A stretch of 64,000 nucleotides of DNA, taken from contig CAUJKE010000115.1 of assembly GCA_963205385.1 (NCBI GenBank), positions 25,817 to 89,816 of the forward strand, given 5' to 3'. Positions 43,222-52,242 of the stretch are shown piece after piece. Made by a program: the position numbers and the translations under genes. The notes under the pieces are model-generated. The model saw only the letters and a list, made by a program, of their open reading frames with translations, had not been told where the DNA came from and made no database searches. This stretch comes from Planctomycetota bacterium (GTDB lineage Bacteria > Planctomycetota > Planctomycetia > Pirellulales > Pirellulaceae). The stretch's first letter is position 1, and each line of letters begins with the position of its first letter.

Positions 43222-44286
43222 TTACTTGGGAAGCTGGAAATCCGCGATGAAAAGCTGGCTGCTATGGTCGTCGGTGCGGGTGCTCGTCCACATCAACTGC
43301 TTACCGTCCGGCGAGAAGACCGGCAGAACGTCGGCGCTGGAGGAATCGGTGATGCGAACCGGCGGCTCGATCGTGAACTTGCCATCCTTCACCGTATACC
43401 TGGCGAGCCACAGATCGAAATTCGGCCGCACGGTCGGATCCGAATGATCCGCGGCGGACCAAATGAGGTACGGCGCGGTGGGATGCCAATAGGGGCCCCA
43501 GTTCACGCCGGTGTTGTCGGTAAGGGCGGTTTCATGTTTTCCGTCGATGCCGATCACGTAAATTTGCAACTGGTCCGGTACTTTGCGGTCACTGCGGAAC
43601 ACGACCCACTTCTCATCCGGCGAAATGAACGGCCCGCCGTCGTAGCCGGGGACGTTGGTCAGTTGCCGCACATTGGTCCCATCGGAGTTCATCACATAGA
43701 TGTCGGGGTCGCCATCGCGGTCGCTGCAAAACGCAATCAACTTGCCGCTGGCCGAGTACGCCCCTTCAGCGTCGTAACCTTTTTCCTGGGTGAGTTGCTT
43801 CGTAATGTTCCCCTGGAGATCCGCCTCGAAGATGTCCAAATGCGGATCGAAATCCCACTTATAACTAGCGCGGCGACCCAGACGCTTGTTCTCGGCGTCA
43901 ACTTTACGGGCGGCGGCTTCCGTTTCGTCCAGATTCGGATCGAGATGGCTCGACGCGAAGAGAATCTTCTTGCCGTCTGGCGAGAAAAAGCTGCACGTTG
44001 TTCGCCCGCGACCGGTGCTGAGCCGCCTGGGGACGATCTCGTCGCCGGTCAGCGGCTGCGTATAAATTTGATAGAACGGATAGTCGAGCGGCACGGCCTG
44101 ATAAATAATCTGCTTCCCGTCCGGCGAAAAATACCCTTCACCCGCCTTGGCCATGCCACTGTTCACCTGGCGGATGTTTTTCAGGTAGGTACTCTCAACC
44201 GATTTCGCTTCGTCGGCCCGCGCGGCCGTGGCGGCGAAGAATGAAATGCTGAGCAAGGCGGAGAAACAGACTATCGTGCTGCGCAT
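43222..44286 (-). CDS. Secreted TolB-like beta-propeller protein
   Basis: The 354-residue product has a signal peptide (IVCFSALLSISFFAATAARA) and a series of PD40/WD40-like blades (EGYFSPDGKQIIYQ, CSFFSPDGKKILFAS, AFCSDRDGDPDIYVMNSDG and LPVFSPDGKQLMWTS), the repeats seen in TolB and in the propeller domains of prolyl oligopeptidase-type proteins. There is no catalytic peptidase domain here. A periplasmic protein-binding or ligand-binding role is likely. It precedes the Nudix gene in the same operon. Confidence 0.85.
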   Translation of the reverse strand: MRSTIVCFSALLSISFFAATAARADEAKSVESTYLKNIRQVNSGMAKAGEGYFSPDGKQIIYQAVPLDYPFYQIYTQPLTGDEIVPRRLSTGRGRTTCSFFSPDGKKILFASSHLDPNLDETEAAARKVDAENKRLGRRASYKWDFDPHLDIFEADLQGNITKQLTQEKGYDAEGAYSASGKLIAFCSDRDGDPDIYVMNSDGTNVRQLTNVPGYDGGPFISPDEKWVVFRSDRKVPDQLQIYVIGIDGKHETALTDNTGVNWGPYWHPTAPYLIWSAADHSDPTVRPNFDLWLARYTVKDGKFTIEPPVRITDSSSADVLPVFSPDGKQLMWTSTRTDDHSSQLFIADFQLPK

Positions 44287-44499
44287 AGCGGGAAATCCTG
44301 AAGGTGGGAGTGGGACCGGTCGGCGGCAACCGCTGTGCGCGGCTGCGCCCTAAAGATTATACTCAACCCAGGCGAGAATCGACAGCGGCGCGCGGGTGCG
44401 GTTCGTAAGCGGGTCGCCAACGCGAAGGGGTGAAGGACCGAATTTCGAGCAATTTAGTGCTTTGGATTGAGGCTTTGGAATGATGAAGGACGACGCTCC

Positions 44500-45054
44500 A
44501 TGAAGATCTACACCAAGACAGGCGACGACGGCACGACGGGGCTTTTCGGCGGGCCGCGGGTGCCCAAGGACGACCTCCGCATCGCGGTCTATGGCGAAGT
44601 CGACGAACTCAATGCGTGCATCGGCATTGTGCGGGCGGAAGCGCCGACGTCCGCCATCGACGCGGTGTTGCTGCGCATTCAGCATGAACTGTTCGCCGTC
44701 GGGGCGGAACTCGCCACGCCGGATCCCGACGCGCACGAAATGCGACTCATCGGCGCGGCGCATATCGAAGCCCTCGAGGCGGCCATCGATCGCAACGAAG
44801 GCTTCCTCGCCCCGCTGACGCAGTTCGTCCTTCCCGGCGGCACCAAAGTCGCTTCGCAGTTGCATGTCGCAAGGTGCGTCTGCCGGCGGGCGGAACGAAA
44901 GCTCATCACGCTCGCCCGCGCCCAGCCGGACTGTTCCTTTCAAACCGTCTTGATCTACCTCAATCGCTTGAGCGACCTGTTGTTCGTCCTCGCCCGCATC
45001 GCCAACGCGGTCGCCGGCTTTCCGGATGTGCCATGGGCCAAGCCAGAGAAATAG
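44500..45054 (+). CDS. Corrinoid adenosyltransferase, PduO type
   Basis: The 184-residue product has the PduO/EutT-like ATP:cob(I)alamin adenosyltransferase pattern: the N-terminal KIYTKTGDDGTTGLFGG phosphate-binding loop, VYGEVDELNACIG, and VCRRAERKLITL near the C-terminus with the nucleotide-binding Arg residues. It makes adenosylcobalamin from cobalamin and ATP. GAAGGA 9 nt upstream supports ATG 44500. It is followed 73 bp later by priA, but no functional link is expected. Confidence 0.93.
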   Translation: MKIYTKTGDDGTTGLFGGPRVPKDDLRIAVYGEVDELNACIGIVRAEAPTSAIDAVLLRIQHELFAVGAELATPDPDAHEMRLIGAAHIEALEAAIDRNEGFLAPLTQFVLPGGTKVASQLHVARCVCRRAERKLITLARAQPDCSFQTVLIYLNRLSDLLFVLARIANAVAGFPDVPWAKPEK

Positions 45055-45127
45055 CGCCTTGACCAGCGCGCAGCGAGGCCTGAGCTGCTGATGTCAACCA
45101 CTGTGTTCCGTCCCGCAAAAGATTCGC

Positions 45128-47419
45128 ATGTCTCCTTCATCTCAGCAACGGCAACTGTTCGACGCTGAGCCTCCCCCGTGGGAACTCGACGAACAAGCTG
45201 AGCAGCTCGTGGCGGAAATCGTTTTCTCCGGCGCGCCGTGGGGACCGTACGATTACTGCGTGCCCGACAATTTGCGTGCGCGCCTGCAACTAGGCAAACG
45301 GGTCCGCGTCGCGCTAGGCCGGGGCGAGCGGCCGATGACCGGGTACTGCGTCAAGCTGGAAAACCGCCCCGCAGGCGCGCGCCAACTCAAGCCGATTCTG
45401 CAAGTGATCGACGAGCAGACGCTTCTCTCCCCGCACATGCTGCGGCTCACGGCCTGGCTGGCGGACTATTACCTTTGCCACTGGGGCCAAGCGCTCGATG
45501 CGGCCGTCCCCGCCGGCGTGCGGTGGCAAGCCGGGACGCGCGAAGTCAAGTTCTTTCAACTCGCGCCGCACGCGCGTTCGCAAGACGCCTCGCTCAAGCT
45601 CACGGAGAAACAACGCGCCATCATCGAGGCCCTGGAGCAATCCACTCGCCCGCTCACGCTGCAGCAACTTATGCAGCGCGCCAAGGTGACGAGCGCCCCG
45701 ATTCAGACGCTCCGCAAGAAGCAGTTGTTGGAAGTGACGTCCGAGCGCATCATGCAGACCGACCTGGACGACGCGCCGCTGCCGCGCGAAGCGAATCACG
45801 ACTTGCACGCGGATCAACGGACGGCGCTTGCCACGATTCTCAGCACGCTCAACAGCGGCCAGCATCGCACCATCCTGATGCACGGCGTCACCGGGAGCGG
45901 CAAAACCGAAGTTTACATTCGGGCCATCGAAGAGGTCATCCGCTTTGGCCGTCAGGCGATTGTGCTGGTTCCCGAGATCAGCCTCACGCCGCAAACGCGG
46001 CAGCGGTTTCGCTCGCGGTTTGAGCGGGTCGCTGTGCTGCATAGCCATTTGAGCGACAAGGAGCGGCATTACCACTGGCAGCGCATTGCCCGCGGCGAGG
46101 TGGAGGTGATCGTGGGCGCGCGGAGCGCGATCTTCGCCCCCACGCCGCATTTGGGACTCATCGTGATCGACGAAGAGCACGACGGCAGCTTCAAGCAAGA
46201 CTCCGCCCCGCGGTATCACGCCCGCGACGTGGCCGAGTATCGGGCCAAGGCGGAAGGTCTGCCGCTGGTGCTCGGTTCCGCGACCCCTTCGCTCGAAAGC
46301 TGGCATCGCGCGCACAGCGGCGAGTATACATTGCTGACAATGCCGGTTCGCGTATATGCTCGCCCGCTGCCGCATGTCGGGACCATTGACTTGCGGGACG
46401 AGTTTCAAAACCGTTCCTCGCGCGGCGCGGTGAGCCGGCCATTGCATCAGGCCATTCATCAGGCTCTGCGCGAAGAAGGGCAGGTGATTTTGCTGCTTAA
46501 CCGCCGCGGTTTTGCGACCAGCATTCAGTGTCCCGCGTGCGGGCATGTGGTGGAGTGTCCCAATTGCAGCATCGCGCTGACGCATCATCGGGTGGAAGCG
46601 AAAGCGGTCTGCCACTACTGCGATTATCTTATCGACGCGCCGGTCCGTTGTCCCGAGTGCAACTTCGACGGCATCCGCTACGCCGGGCTGGGGACGCAAA
46701 AATTGGAAGCGGAGATTCGTTCGCGGTTCGCCGATGTCCCAGTGCTCCGCATGGATAGCGACACGATGCAAAAGCCCGGCAGCCATGAAGAAGCGCTGGC
46801 GCGGTTTCGCGACGGCGAAATCAAGATTTTGCTCGGGACGCAGATGATCGCCAAGGGGCTCGATTTTCCGAACGTGACGCTGGTCGGCGTGATCAACGCG
46901 GACACGGCGCTCCACTTCCCAGACTTCCGCGCTTCCGAGCGGACGTTTCAACTCGTAACGCAAGTCGCCGGGCGGACCGGGCGAGGCGAGAAAGGGGGCC
47001 GCGTTCTCGTGCAGACATTCAGCCCCGAACATCCCGCGATTGTCGCGGCGCTGGAGCACGATTACGAGCGTTTTGCCGCCGGCGAGTTGGAAGTGCGGCG
47101 ACGATTCAACTACCCGCCGTTCTCGGCGATGATTCGGCTGCTCGTACGGGGCGGACTCGAAACGGCCGCCGAGGCTTTCGCCGACCAACTCGCCGACCGC
47201 GTCCGTCAGGCGACGAAAACTTGCGAAGTGGAAACGCGCATCCTCGGCCCCGCGCCGGCGCCGCTCGCGAAGTTGCATGGCAAGTTTCGCTTTCATATTT
47301 TGCTGCAAGCCGCCGACGCCGCCGACTTGCGCCGCGTGGTGCGCGAGGCCGCCCGCGATTTGAAACCGCCGGAGGACGTTTTCTGGGCCGTGGACGTCGA
47401 TCCGCTGGATATGTTGTAG
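45128..47419 (+). CDS. priA: Primosomal replication restart helicase PriA
   Basis: The 763-residue product is a standard PriA: 3'-end DNA-binding domain (residues about 15-110), Walker A GVTGSGKTEVYI (about 258-270), DEEHD helicase motif II, ATP-dependent helicase motifs such as QVAGRTGRGEKGGRVLVQT, and the zinc-binding segment with CPACGHVVECPNC and CHYC, CPEC between them. It reloads the replisome at stalled forks. The 3' end has a degenerate copy at 48284-48343, and just downstream is a remnant of a DUF202 gene, marking a local duplication. Confidence 0.95.
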   Translation: MSPSSQQRQLFDAEPPPWELDEQAEQLVAEIVFSGAPWGPYDYCVPDNLRARLQLGKRVRVALGRGERPMTGYCVKLENRPAGARQLKPILQVIDEQTLLSPHMLRLTAWLADYYLCHWGQALDAAVPAGVRWQAGTREVKFFQLAPHARSQDASLKLTEKQRAIIEALEQSTRPLTLQQLMQRAKVTSAPIQTLRKKQLLEVTSERIMQTDLDDAPLPREANHDLHADQRTALATILSTLNSGQHRTILMHGVTGSGKTEVYIRAIEEVIRFGRQAIVLVPEISLTPQTRQRFRSRFERVAVLHSHLSDKERHYHWQRIARGEVEVIVGARSAIFAPTPHLGLIVIDEEHDGSFKQDSAPRYHARDVAEYRAKAEGLPLVLGSATPSLESWHRAHSGEYTLLTMPVRVYARPLPHVGTIDLRDEFQNRSSRGAVSRPLHQAIHQALREEGQVILLLNRRGFATSIQCPACGHVVECPNCSIALTHHRVEAKAVCHYCDYLIDAPVRCPECNFDGIRYAGLGTQKLEAEIRSRFADVPVLRMDSDTMQKPGSHEEALARFRDGEIKILLGTQMIAKGLDFPNVTLVGVINADTALHFPDFRASERTFQLVTQVAGRTGRGEKGGRVLVQTFSPEHPAIVAALEHDYERFAAGELEVRRRFNYPPFSAMIRLLVRGGLETAAEAFADQLADRVRQATKTCEVETRILGPAPAPLAKLHGKFRFHILLQAADAADLRRVVREAARDLKPPEDVFWAVDVDPLDML

Positions 47420-47449
47420 GCTCTTGACTAGCTCCGCGCGCCAGCAACG

Positions 47450-47506
47450 CCCTCGCAATGCTCGGCATAGCCCTGGCCGTGTATCTGGTGAACTCGCTGA
47501 AGTAAG
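47450..47506 (+). pseudogene. 3' remnant of a DUF202 gene
   Basis: Bases from about 47450 to 47506 match 48681-48740, the 3' end of the intact DUF202 gene (both end AVYL-V-SLK then a stop). The similarity continues about 50 bp past both stops (CTACTCT, CGGCTGGAA). The 5' part of the gene is absent here, so this is a dead duplicate left between priA and the hicB start. Confidence 0.75.
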
Positions 47507-47686
47507 CCATACATCCAGCCTCTATTTTCGCTACTCTTGTTCGGCTGGAAACGCGTGGCGTACTGGGGCGTTTCGACGAACATGGGGCAAGGTTTGAATC
47601 GCACTTAGCCGAAGCCTGTGGTATCCTGGATGTTTCAGGCGAGAAGCCTGCGGCTGGATCGAACGTGGTTTTGGGAGGCTTGTGTC

Positions 47687-47899
47687 GTGCGATATCGTGT
47701 CCTCATTGAGCAAGATGAAGATGGCGTCTACATCGCCGAAGTCCCCATCCTGCCTGGCTGCCTTTCGCAAGGCAAAACACGCTCGGAGGCGATCGACAAT
47801 ATCAAGGAAGCGATTGCCGGGTATTTGGAAAGCCTGGAAGCGCATGGCGAACCGGTTCCACCGTCCATAACCGAAGAGGTTGTGGAGGTTAAACCATGA
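47687..47899 (+). CDS. hicB: HicB-type antitoxin
   Basis: The 70-residue product has the HicB N-terminal fold with the motif RYRVLIEQDEDGVYIAEVP, PGCLSQGKTRSEAIDNIKEA, typical of HicB antitoxins of the short type that lack a DNA-binding C-terminus. The GTG start at 47687 has GGGAGG upstream. It overlaps the downstream hicA by 4 nt (ATGA), with antitoxin first. It should neutralise HicA and lies between two copies of a DUF202/priA duplication. Confidence 0.88.
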   Translation: MRYRVLIEQDEDGVYIAEVPILPGCLSQGKTRSEAIDNIKEAIAGYLESLEAHGEPVPPSITEEVVEVKP

Positions 47900-48120
47900 G
47901 CGCGCTGCCGGTGGTTTCGGGGCGCGCAGTCGTCCAGGCGTTGGGTAAGGTTGGGTACGCGCTGGACAGGCAACGCGGCAGCCACATGATTTTGCGACAG
48001 CAAATCTCACCCCACCGGCGCGTGACGGTTCCCGATCATGAAGAAGTTGCCAAAGGGACATTGCGCGCGATCATTCGACAGACTGGCTTGACCGTTGAGG
48101 AATTCAACGACCTGCTGTAA
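47896..48120 (+). CDS. hicA: HicA-type mRNA interferase toxin
   Basis: The 74-residue product is a HicA/YcfA-like double-stranded RNA-binding fold: VVSGRAVVQALGKVGYALDRQ, then the catalytic His in GSHMIL, and VTVPDHEEVAKGTLRAIIRQ. HicA cleaves mRNA and blocks translation until bound by HicB. The pair is complete and apparently intact. The spacing after hicB and the 4-nt overlap indicate one transcript. Confidence 0.88.
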   Translation: MSALPVVSGRAVVQALGKVGYALDRQRGSHMILRQQISPHRRVTVPDHEEVAKGTLRAIIRQTGLTVEEFNDLL

Positions 48121-48283
48121 CCCAACAACGTCGCGAGAACAGTGAACGGGAGTTGATTCCCGTTAGAGATTTTCAACCTCGTTTCCTTCGGTGGCAATTC
48201 TTGGCGAGCCAACATCCATCCAGCACTCATCGACCACTACCAAAACATTCACGACCCTCACGAAATTCAAGCTCCACGACCAC

Positions 48284-48343
48284 CGCCGACGCTGCCGCAT
48301 CGCGCGGCGTGGTGCGCGAGGCCGCCAGCGGTTTGTTTCCACC
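48284..48343 (+). pseudogene. Degenerate copy of the priA 3' end
   Basis: About 49 of 60 positions match 47311-47370 inside priA (for example CGTGGTGCGCGAGGCCGCC shared). It lies just before the intact DUF202 gene, in the same order as the intact priA and the DUF202 remnant, so the two junctions are copies of one another. Confidence 0.6.
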
Positions 48344-48359
48344 TCATAGGTCACCCCCT

Positions 48360-48740
48360 TTGTCCACACCGCCTTCATCGTCTGATCCCCGCGTCTTCTT
48401 CGCCGCCGAACGCACGCTCCTGGCGTGGGTCCGCACGAGCCTGGCCGTGATGGGGTTTGGGTTTGTCGTCGCCCGGTTTGGTTTGTATATGCGCGTCTTG
48501 GCTGGGGAGAAAGTCACGGAGGCGCAGCGGATCACCACGACGACGATCGGCGTGGGGTTGGTGGTGCTCGGCGTCGTCGCGCTCCTCTTCTCCGCGGTAC
48601 AGCACGTGCGCTACGTCCGCACCCTCCCGCGACACGATCGCCCCCGCGTCCACTGGCTCGACTTCGCCTTCTTCTTCTCCCTCGCCCTGGCCATGCTCGG
48701 CACGGCCCTGGCGGTGTATCTGGTGGTCTCGCTGAAGTAG
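48360..48740 (+). CDS. DUF202 family membrane protein
   Basis: From TTG 48360 the product has about 126 residues with the DUF202 signature FFAAERTLLAWVRTSLAVMGFGFVVARFG (Ala-Ala-Glu-Arg-Thr-x-Leu-Ala-Trp), a second membrane helix (TTTIGVGLVVLGVVALLFS) and a third near the C-terminus. DUF202 proteins are inner membrane proteins of unknown role, occurring in yeast vacuolar transporter chaperone complexes in other settings. The start is uncertain: the TTG is favoured because the conserved domain begins right after it. Confidence 0.75.
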   Translation: MSTPPSSSDPRVFFAAERTLLAWVRTSLAVMGFGFVVARFGLYMRVLAGEKVTEAQRITTTTIGVGLVVLGVVALLFSAVQHVRYVRTLPRHDRPRVHWLDFAFFFSLALAMLGTALAVYLVVSLK

Positions 48741-48791
48741 GCCGGACTTCCCGCCGCTGTATTTGCTACTCTCGCGCGGCTGGAAGCGTTA

Positions 48792-48809
48792 CCCGTGCTC
48801 AAGCACGGG
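48792..48809 (-). repeat. CCCGTGC hairpin repeat, copy 2
   Basis: CCCGTGC-TCAA-GCACGGG, followed by CCTATTACTCG; the opposite orientation to copy 1 at 27719-27761. Confidence 0.6.
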
Positions 48810-48946
48810 CCTATTACTCGCCTGACGGCGGGGAAGGACCGTGAACGGCCCTGAATACCGCCATTATTGACCATGGAACCGATCACCGTTCCCCTACCAA
48901 TAACGGCGATTATGAGCCCCGCTGCGCAATCGCCACTTCCGCCCCG

Positions 48947-49062
48947 CGACCCCATCGGGCTCGTCCCGATGGTGAGCAAGTGGGTGAGCTAAACGCTCGC
49001 CGCCCCTCCTCCGACACGACCCCTTCGGGCTCGTCCCGATGGTGAGCGAGTCCCTGAGCTAC
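48947..49062 (+). repeat. Hairpin repeat family H, copies 6 and 7
   Basis: Copy 6 (48947-48992): stem CATCGGG/CCCGATG, loop CTCGT, tail GGTGAGCAAGTGGGTGAGCT. Copy 7 (49014-49062): one arm altered to CTTCGGG, so the stem is partly broken, and the tail is GAGCGAGTCCCTGAGCTA. The tail is more constant than the stem in copy 7. Confidence 0.75.
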
Positions 49063-49122
49063 TCTCCCGCGTCACCGCCCGCCAATCATCGCGTCAGCGA
49101 TGCTCCCCCGGTGTTCACGCTC

Positions 49123-49169
49123 CTTTTCCGCGTAGCGGTCTTAGGCCCGTGCTTGAGCTTACGCACGGG
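49123..49169 (+). repeat. CCCGTGC hairpin repeat, copy 3
   Basis: CGCGTAGCGGTCTTAGG then CCCGTGC and GCACGGG separated by TTGAGCTTAC, a longer loop than in the other copies. Confidence 0.6.
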
Positions 49170-49177
49170 TACGAACT

Positions 49178-50878
49178 CTACAGTACGCGAAACTTCACGC
49201 TCCTTTGCCCGCACTTCTTTGCCTTTTGGTCCTCGACCGTCACCTGCAGCGTGTACTCGCCGGGGGCGAGGTCGCGGGGGATGTGCATGGGGTAACGGAT
49301 GAAGTAGTCGTGGCGGCGTTGGCGGCAGACTTCGCTGGCGGTGGGGAACTCGTGTTCGGCCAGGCGGCGACCGGCGGCATCGAAGACGCGGTAACTGCTG
49401 ACGAACTCCGTCGCGTAGCCTTGGGAAGTCGATTCGGAAGCGAAGTTCTCCACTTCCATGTACAGCAGCACTTCCTGATCCGGCTGGAACTCGTACCTGG
49501 CGAACTCCTCGTAAGTCCCCCAAATCGAAACCTGCTTGCAGAGCACGACGTTGGTCAAGTCGAGCGTCGCCGCAGCGGAGAGATGATCGACAGCCTCGCG
49601 GAGCGAGCGCAAGGCGAGCGCGGCGCGGCGATCCTTCAGCGGCGTCCCCTCGTCGGCGAGCAGCACGTGCAAGCCATGCAGTTGGGCGTTCCAATACTCT
49701 TGTTCGTCGGCGTCCGCGTCGGGGAGCGCGCGCAAGGCGTCGTTCTTACGATCGGCCAACAGGTACAGGATGCGCAGCGACGCTTGATAACGGGCCGCCT
49801 CTTGCGGCGTCGGCTGGCCGTGTTGCAGATCGTGCTCGAGCGCGCGAATGGTCTCCGCGAGTTGCGTGGACCACGGAATCGTTTCGGTCGCATCGGTCGC
49901 TTCGTCCGTGGCGAGATCCGGCGTGGAAGTCTTGGCGCTCGCGGCGAGCGACGGCGGCGCGGAGGCAGCGCACTGCCCGCCTGCGTCCTGTTCGCAGTCC
50001 GTACACTCCGCGGCTGAAACGTCGCCGGTGGGTCGCTGCGTGGTGTGAATTTTGGGTTCGGAAGTTTCCGCAGGCTTGCCGGCGCCGCTGGTCTGCACCT
50101 TGCCGCCAAAGATGCCGCTGGCGGTCGCTTGCGGCGCGCTCCGTTTGGCGTACAACACGCGATCGGCCAGCGAAGGTTCACGCACGTTGGCGCTGGCGGT
50201 GGAAGCTGTCGCGGCGGAATCGGTCGCGGCGGACGGCGATTCGCTGGGTGCTTGTTCGTTGGCAGGCGAAGCCGGGGCAGGGGAGGGGGACGATGAGGGT
50301 TGCTCGGGTGCAGCTTCCGTCGCAGCCGCTGGTTTCACCGGCGATGGAACCACGTGGGCGAGCGCCGTTTCGGGATACGCGACGCTAGCCGTAGCGGCGC
50401 CCTTCTTCTCCGCCAACTGTTCTTGCTGCAGCACGAGCGTGGCGTTGAACTGCCGCAAGAATAGCATAGGAACCGGCTCCCCTTGTTGCAGTGTGCGCGC
50501 GAGTTCGTCGTATTTCTGGGGCGTCGTGTCCGGCAGTGCTTTGTAACGGGCAAGCGTTTCGGTGACGAGCGCTTGATACTCGGGGGTCGAACCGCTGGCG
50601 TTTTGCGCGCCGCCGCCAGCGAGCGCGGCCGGTTGCGCGAGTTTAGTATCTGCGTCTTTCGCGTACTGCTCCGCACTGACGACAGGCGCCGGCGAAGTGG
50701 CCGAGGAAGCCTTCGCGTCCGGCTGCTTCGCTTCGCTCGCGACGGCCATCTCGCGGTCGAGCGTCTTCGATAAATCGGCGCGGGCTTTGTCCTTCGAACC
50801 CCAATGAGCGCACCCGGCGACAAACACCACCAGGGTGCTCAGCACGATCCAAGCGACGGATGGTCGGGCGGTCGTCAT
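49178..50878 (-). CDS. Lipoprotein with low-complexity middle and C-terminal beta domain
   Basis: The 566-residue product starts with a lipoprotein signal (IVLSTLVVFVAGCAHWG; acylated Cys22). A very Ala/Pro/Ser/Glu-rich disordered region follows (residues about 40-330) with a small cysteine cluster (ECTDCEQDAGGQC), then a helical segment with TPQEAARYQASLRIL and a C-terminal beta-sandwich (about 440-566; VLLYMEVENFAS and APGEYTLQVTVEDQK). No enzyme motif is visible. A role at the cell envelope is likely. ATG 50878 is chosen because upstream codons to 51064 have no signal peptide. Confidence 0.75.
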   Translation of the reverse strand: MTTARPSVAWIVLSTLVVFVAGCAHWGSKDKARADLSKTLDREMAVASEAKQPDAKASSATSPAPVVSAEQYAKDADTKLAQPAALAGGGAQNASGSTPEYQALVTETLARYKALPDTTPQKYDELARTLQQGEPVPMLFLRQFNATLVLQQEQLAEKKGAATASVAYPETALAHVVPSPVKPAAATEAAPEQPSSSPSPAPASPANEQAPSESPSAATDSAATASTASANVREPSLADRVLYAKRSAPQATASGIFGGKVQTSGAGKPAETSEPKIHTTQRPTGDVSAAECTDCEQDAGGQCAASAPPSLAASAKTSTPDLATDEATDATETIPWSTQLAETIRALEHDLQHGQPTPQEAARYQASLRILYLLADRKNDALRALPDADADEQEYWNAQLHGLHVLLADEGTPLKDRRAALALRSLREAVDHLSAAATLDLTNVVLCKQVSIWGTYEEFARYEFQPDQEVLLYMEVENFASESTSQGYATEFVSSYRVFDAAGRRLAEHEFPTASEVCRQRRHDYFIRYPMHIPRDLAPGEYTLQVTVEDQKAKKCGQRSVKFRVL

Positions 50879-51136
50879 ATGCGTTCCACACAATGAGGAT
50901 AAAACAACGGCGGGGCGGGGATAGTACGGCACGCCGTCGATGACGACAAGATGGAATCTGACAGCTCCCGCAAATTGGCCAAATTGCCAAATTCGCCCCG
51001 GCAGAAGATTGGACTTTCCGCGACTGATCTTCCACAATAGAACGGTGCGCGACGCTCGCGACACGCATTGCTACCTGACGTTCGTGTGCCGCGTTCCGCA
51101 GAACCCGTAAGCTAAGACGCCATAAGGAGTTCCGTC

Positions 51137-52204
51137 GTGAAGTTCCACCTCAGCCGCCGCGCCGCCCTCAAAACGCTCGCGGCAAGTTTGGGAGCTGCTG
51201 CCCTATCGGAGGGGACAATATTGCCTGGTGCTTTGCCGCAGGCGTATGCCGCGAAGAAGAACGAGCGGTGGGAGCAGGCGATCAAGCGCGGGCTGGACTG
51301 GGTTGCACGCACGCAGTCGAAACTGGGACAATGGACCGCAGGCAATTACCCCACGGCGATGACCGCGCTCGCCGGCACGGCCCTGATTGCCTCGGGTTCG
51401 ACAACGACCCAAGGCCCGTATGCCAAACATATTCGCCGCGCGGTGGACTACCTCGTTAGCAAGTCGCGGGAGAACGGCCTCCTCGGCGACCCGGTGACAG
51501 ATAACCGTTACACGTACGGTCACGGGTTCTCGATGCTGTTTCTCTCGCAGATTCTCGGCGAAGAGGAAGACGAGCAGCGTCGTGAAGAATTGATTGACGT
51601 GCTCACCCGCGCGGCGAATTTTAGTGGCAACGCCCAGACGCCATCGGGCGGTTGGGGTTATGTCAGCGCTAAGGACGGCAACAACTTCGACGAAGGCTCG
51701 ACGACCATCACCCAGGTGCAAGGCTTGCGCGGTTGTCGCAACGCAGGCATCGAGGTTCCCAGCTCGATCATCGACAAGGCGAAGAAGTACATCTACGACT
51801 GCCAGAATCCCGACGGCGGCATCTCCTACAGTTCGCGCAACCACGGCACGAGTCGCCCTGCCATCACCGCCGCCGCGATCGCTTGCCTGTACAACGCAGG
51901 CGATTACCACGACAAACACGTGCCGCAGATGCTCGAGTACGCCCAGAAGAATCTCAGCGGACTCTCAGAAGGCGGCAACGCCTTTGGCCACTGGCATTAC
52001 ACCTATCTATATTACTCGCAGGTCATGTATCGCCAGGAGAAGCAGGACTGGGAGCCGTATCGCGACAAACTCTACGAGCGAATCGTGAGCGAACAAGCCA
52101 GCGACGGCAGTTGGGAAGGGAGCATCGGCCCGATCTATGTCACGGCCTGTAACTTGATCATGCTGCAGCTCGACCTGGCGTATCTGCCGATTTATCAACG
52201 GTAG
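51137..52204 (+). CDS. Tat-exported terpenoid cyclase-like repeat protein
   Basis: The 355-residue product begins with a twin-arginine signal (LSRRAALKTLAASLGAAAL) and then has alpha-barrel repeats of the prenyltransferase/squalene cyclase fold (TPSGGWGYVSAKDGNN, NPDGGISYSSRNHG and ASDGSWEGSIG). The catalytic DxDD acid of the cyclases is not present, so it is not a second cyclase but a fold relative of the type common in planctomycetes. It is exported folded to the periplasm. Function is unknown. GTG start 51137. Confidence 0.82.
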   Translation: MKFHLSRRAALKTLAASLGAAALSEGTILPGALPQAYAAKKNERWEQAIKRGLDWVARTQSKLGQWTAGNYPTAMTALAGTALIASGSTTTQGPYAKHIRRAVDYLVSKSRENGLLGDPVTDNRYTYGHGFSMLFLSQILGEEEDEQRREELIDVLTRAANFSGNAQTPSGGWGYVSAKDGNNFDEGSTTITQVQGLRGCRNAGIEVPSSIIDKAKKYIYDCQNPDGGISYSSRNHGTSRPAITAAAIACLYNAGDYHDKHVPQMLEYAQKNLSGLSEGGNAFGHWHYTYLYYSQVMYRQEKQDWEPYRDKLYERIVSEQASDGSWEGSIGPIYVTACNLIMLQLDLAYLPIYQR

Positions 52205-52242
52205 CGGAGTTAATACGTCCTTCGATAATAGTACGTTGCCGC

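Larger units (their letters stand above)
48741..49177. other. Repeat-rich gap between DUF202 and a minus-strand lipoprotein gene
   Basis: No gene is seen. It holds a CCCGTGC hairpin (48792-48809), an imperfect inverted pair CGCCATTATTG / CAATAACGGCG near 48868-48910, two family H hairpins (48947-48992 and 49014-49062) and a second CCCGTGC hairpin (49123-49169). Both flanking genes converge here, so some of these probably serve as terminators. Confidence 0.65.

Noticed and set aside
45314..47458. A 714-residue minus-strand frame opposite priA.
   Set aside because: It is the antisense shadow of a strongly conserved gene; the composition is Arg/Gly/Gln-rich and has no motif.
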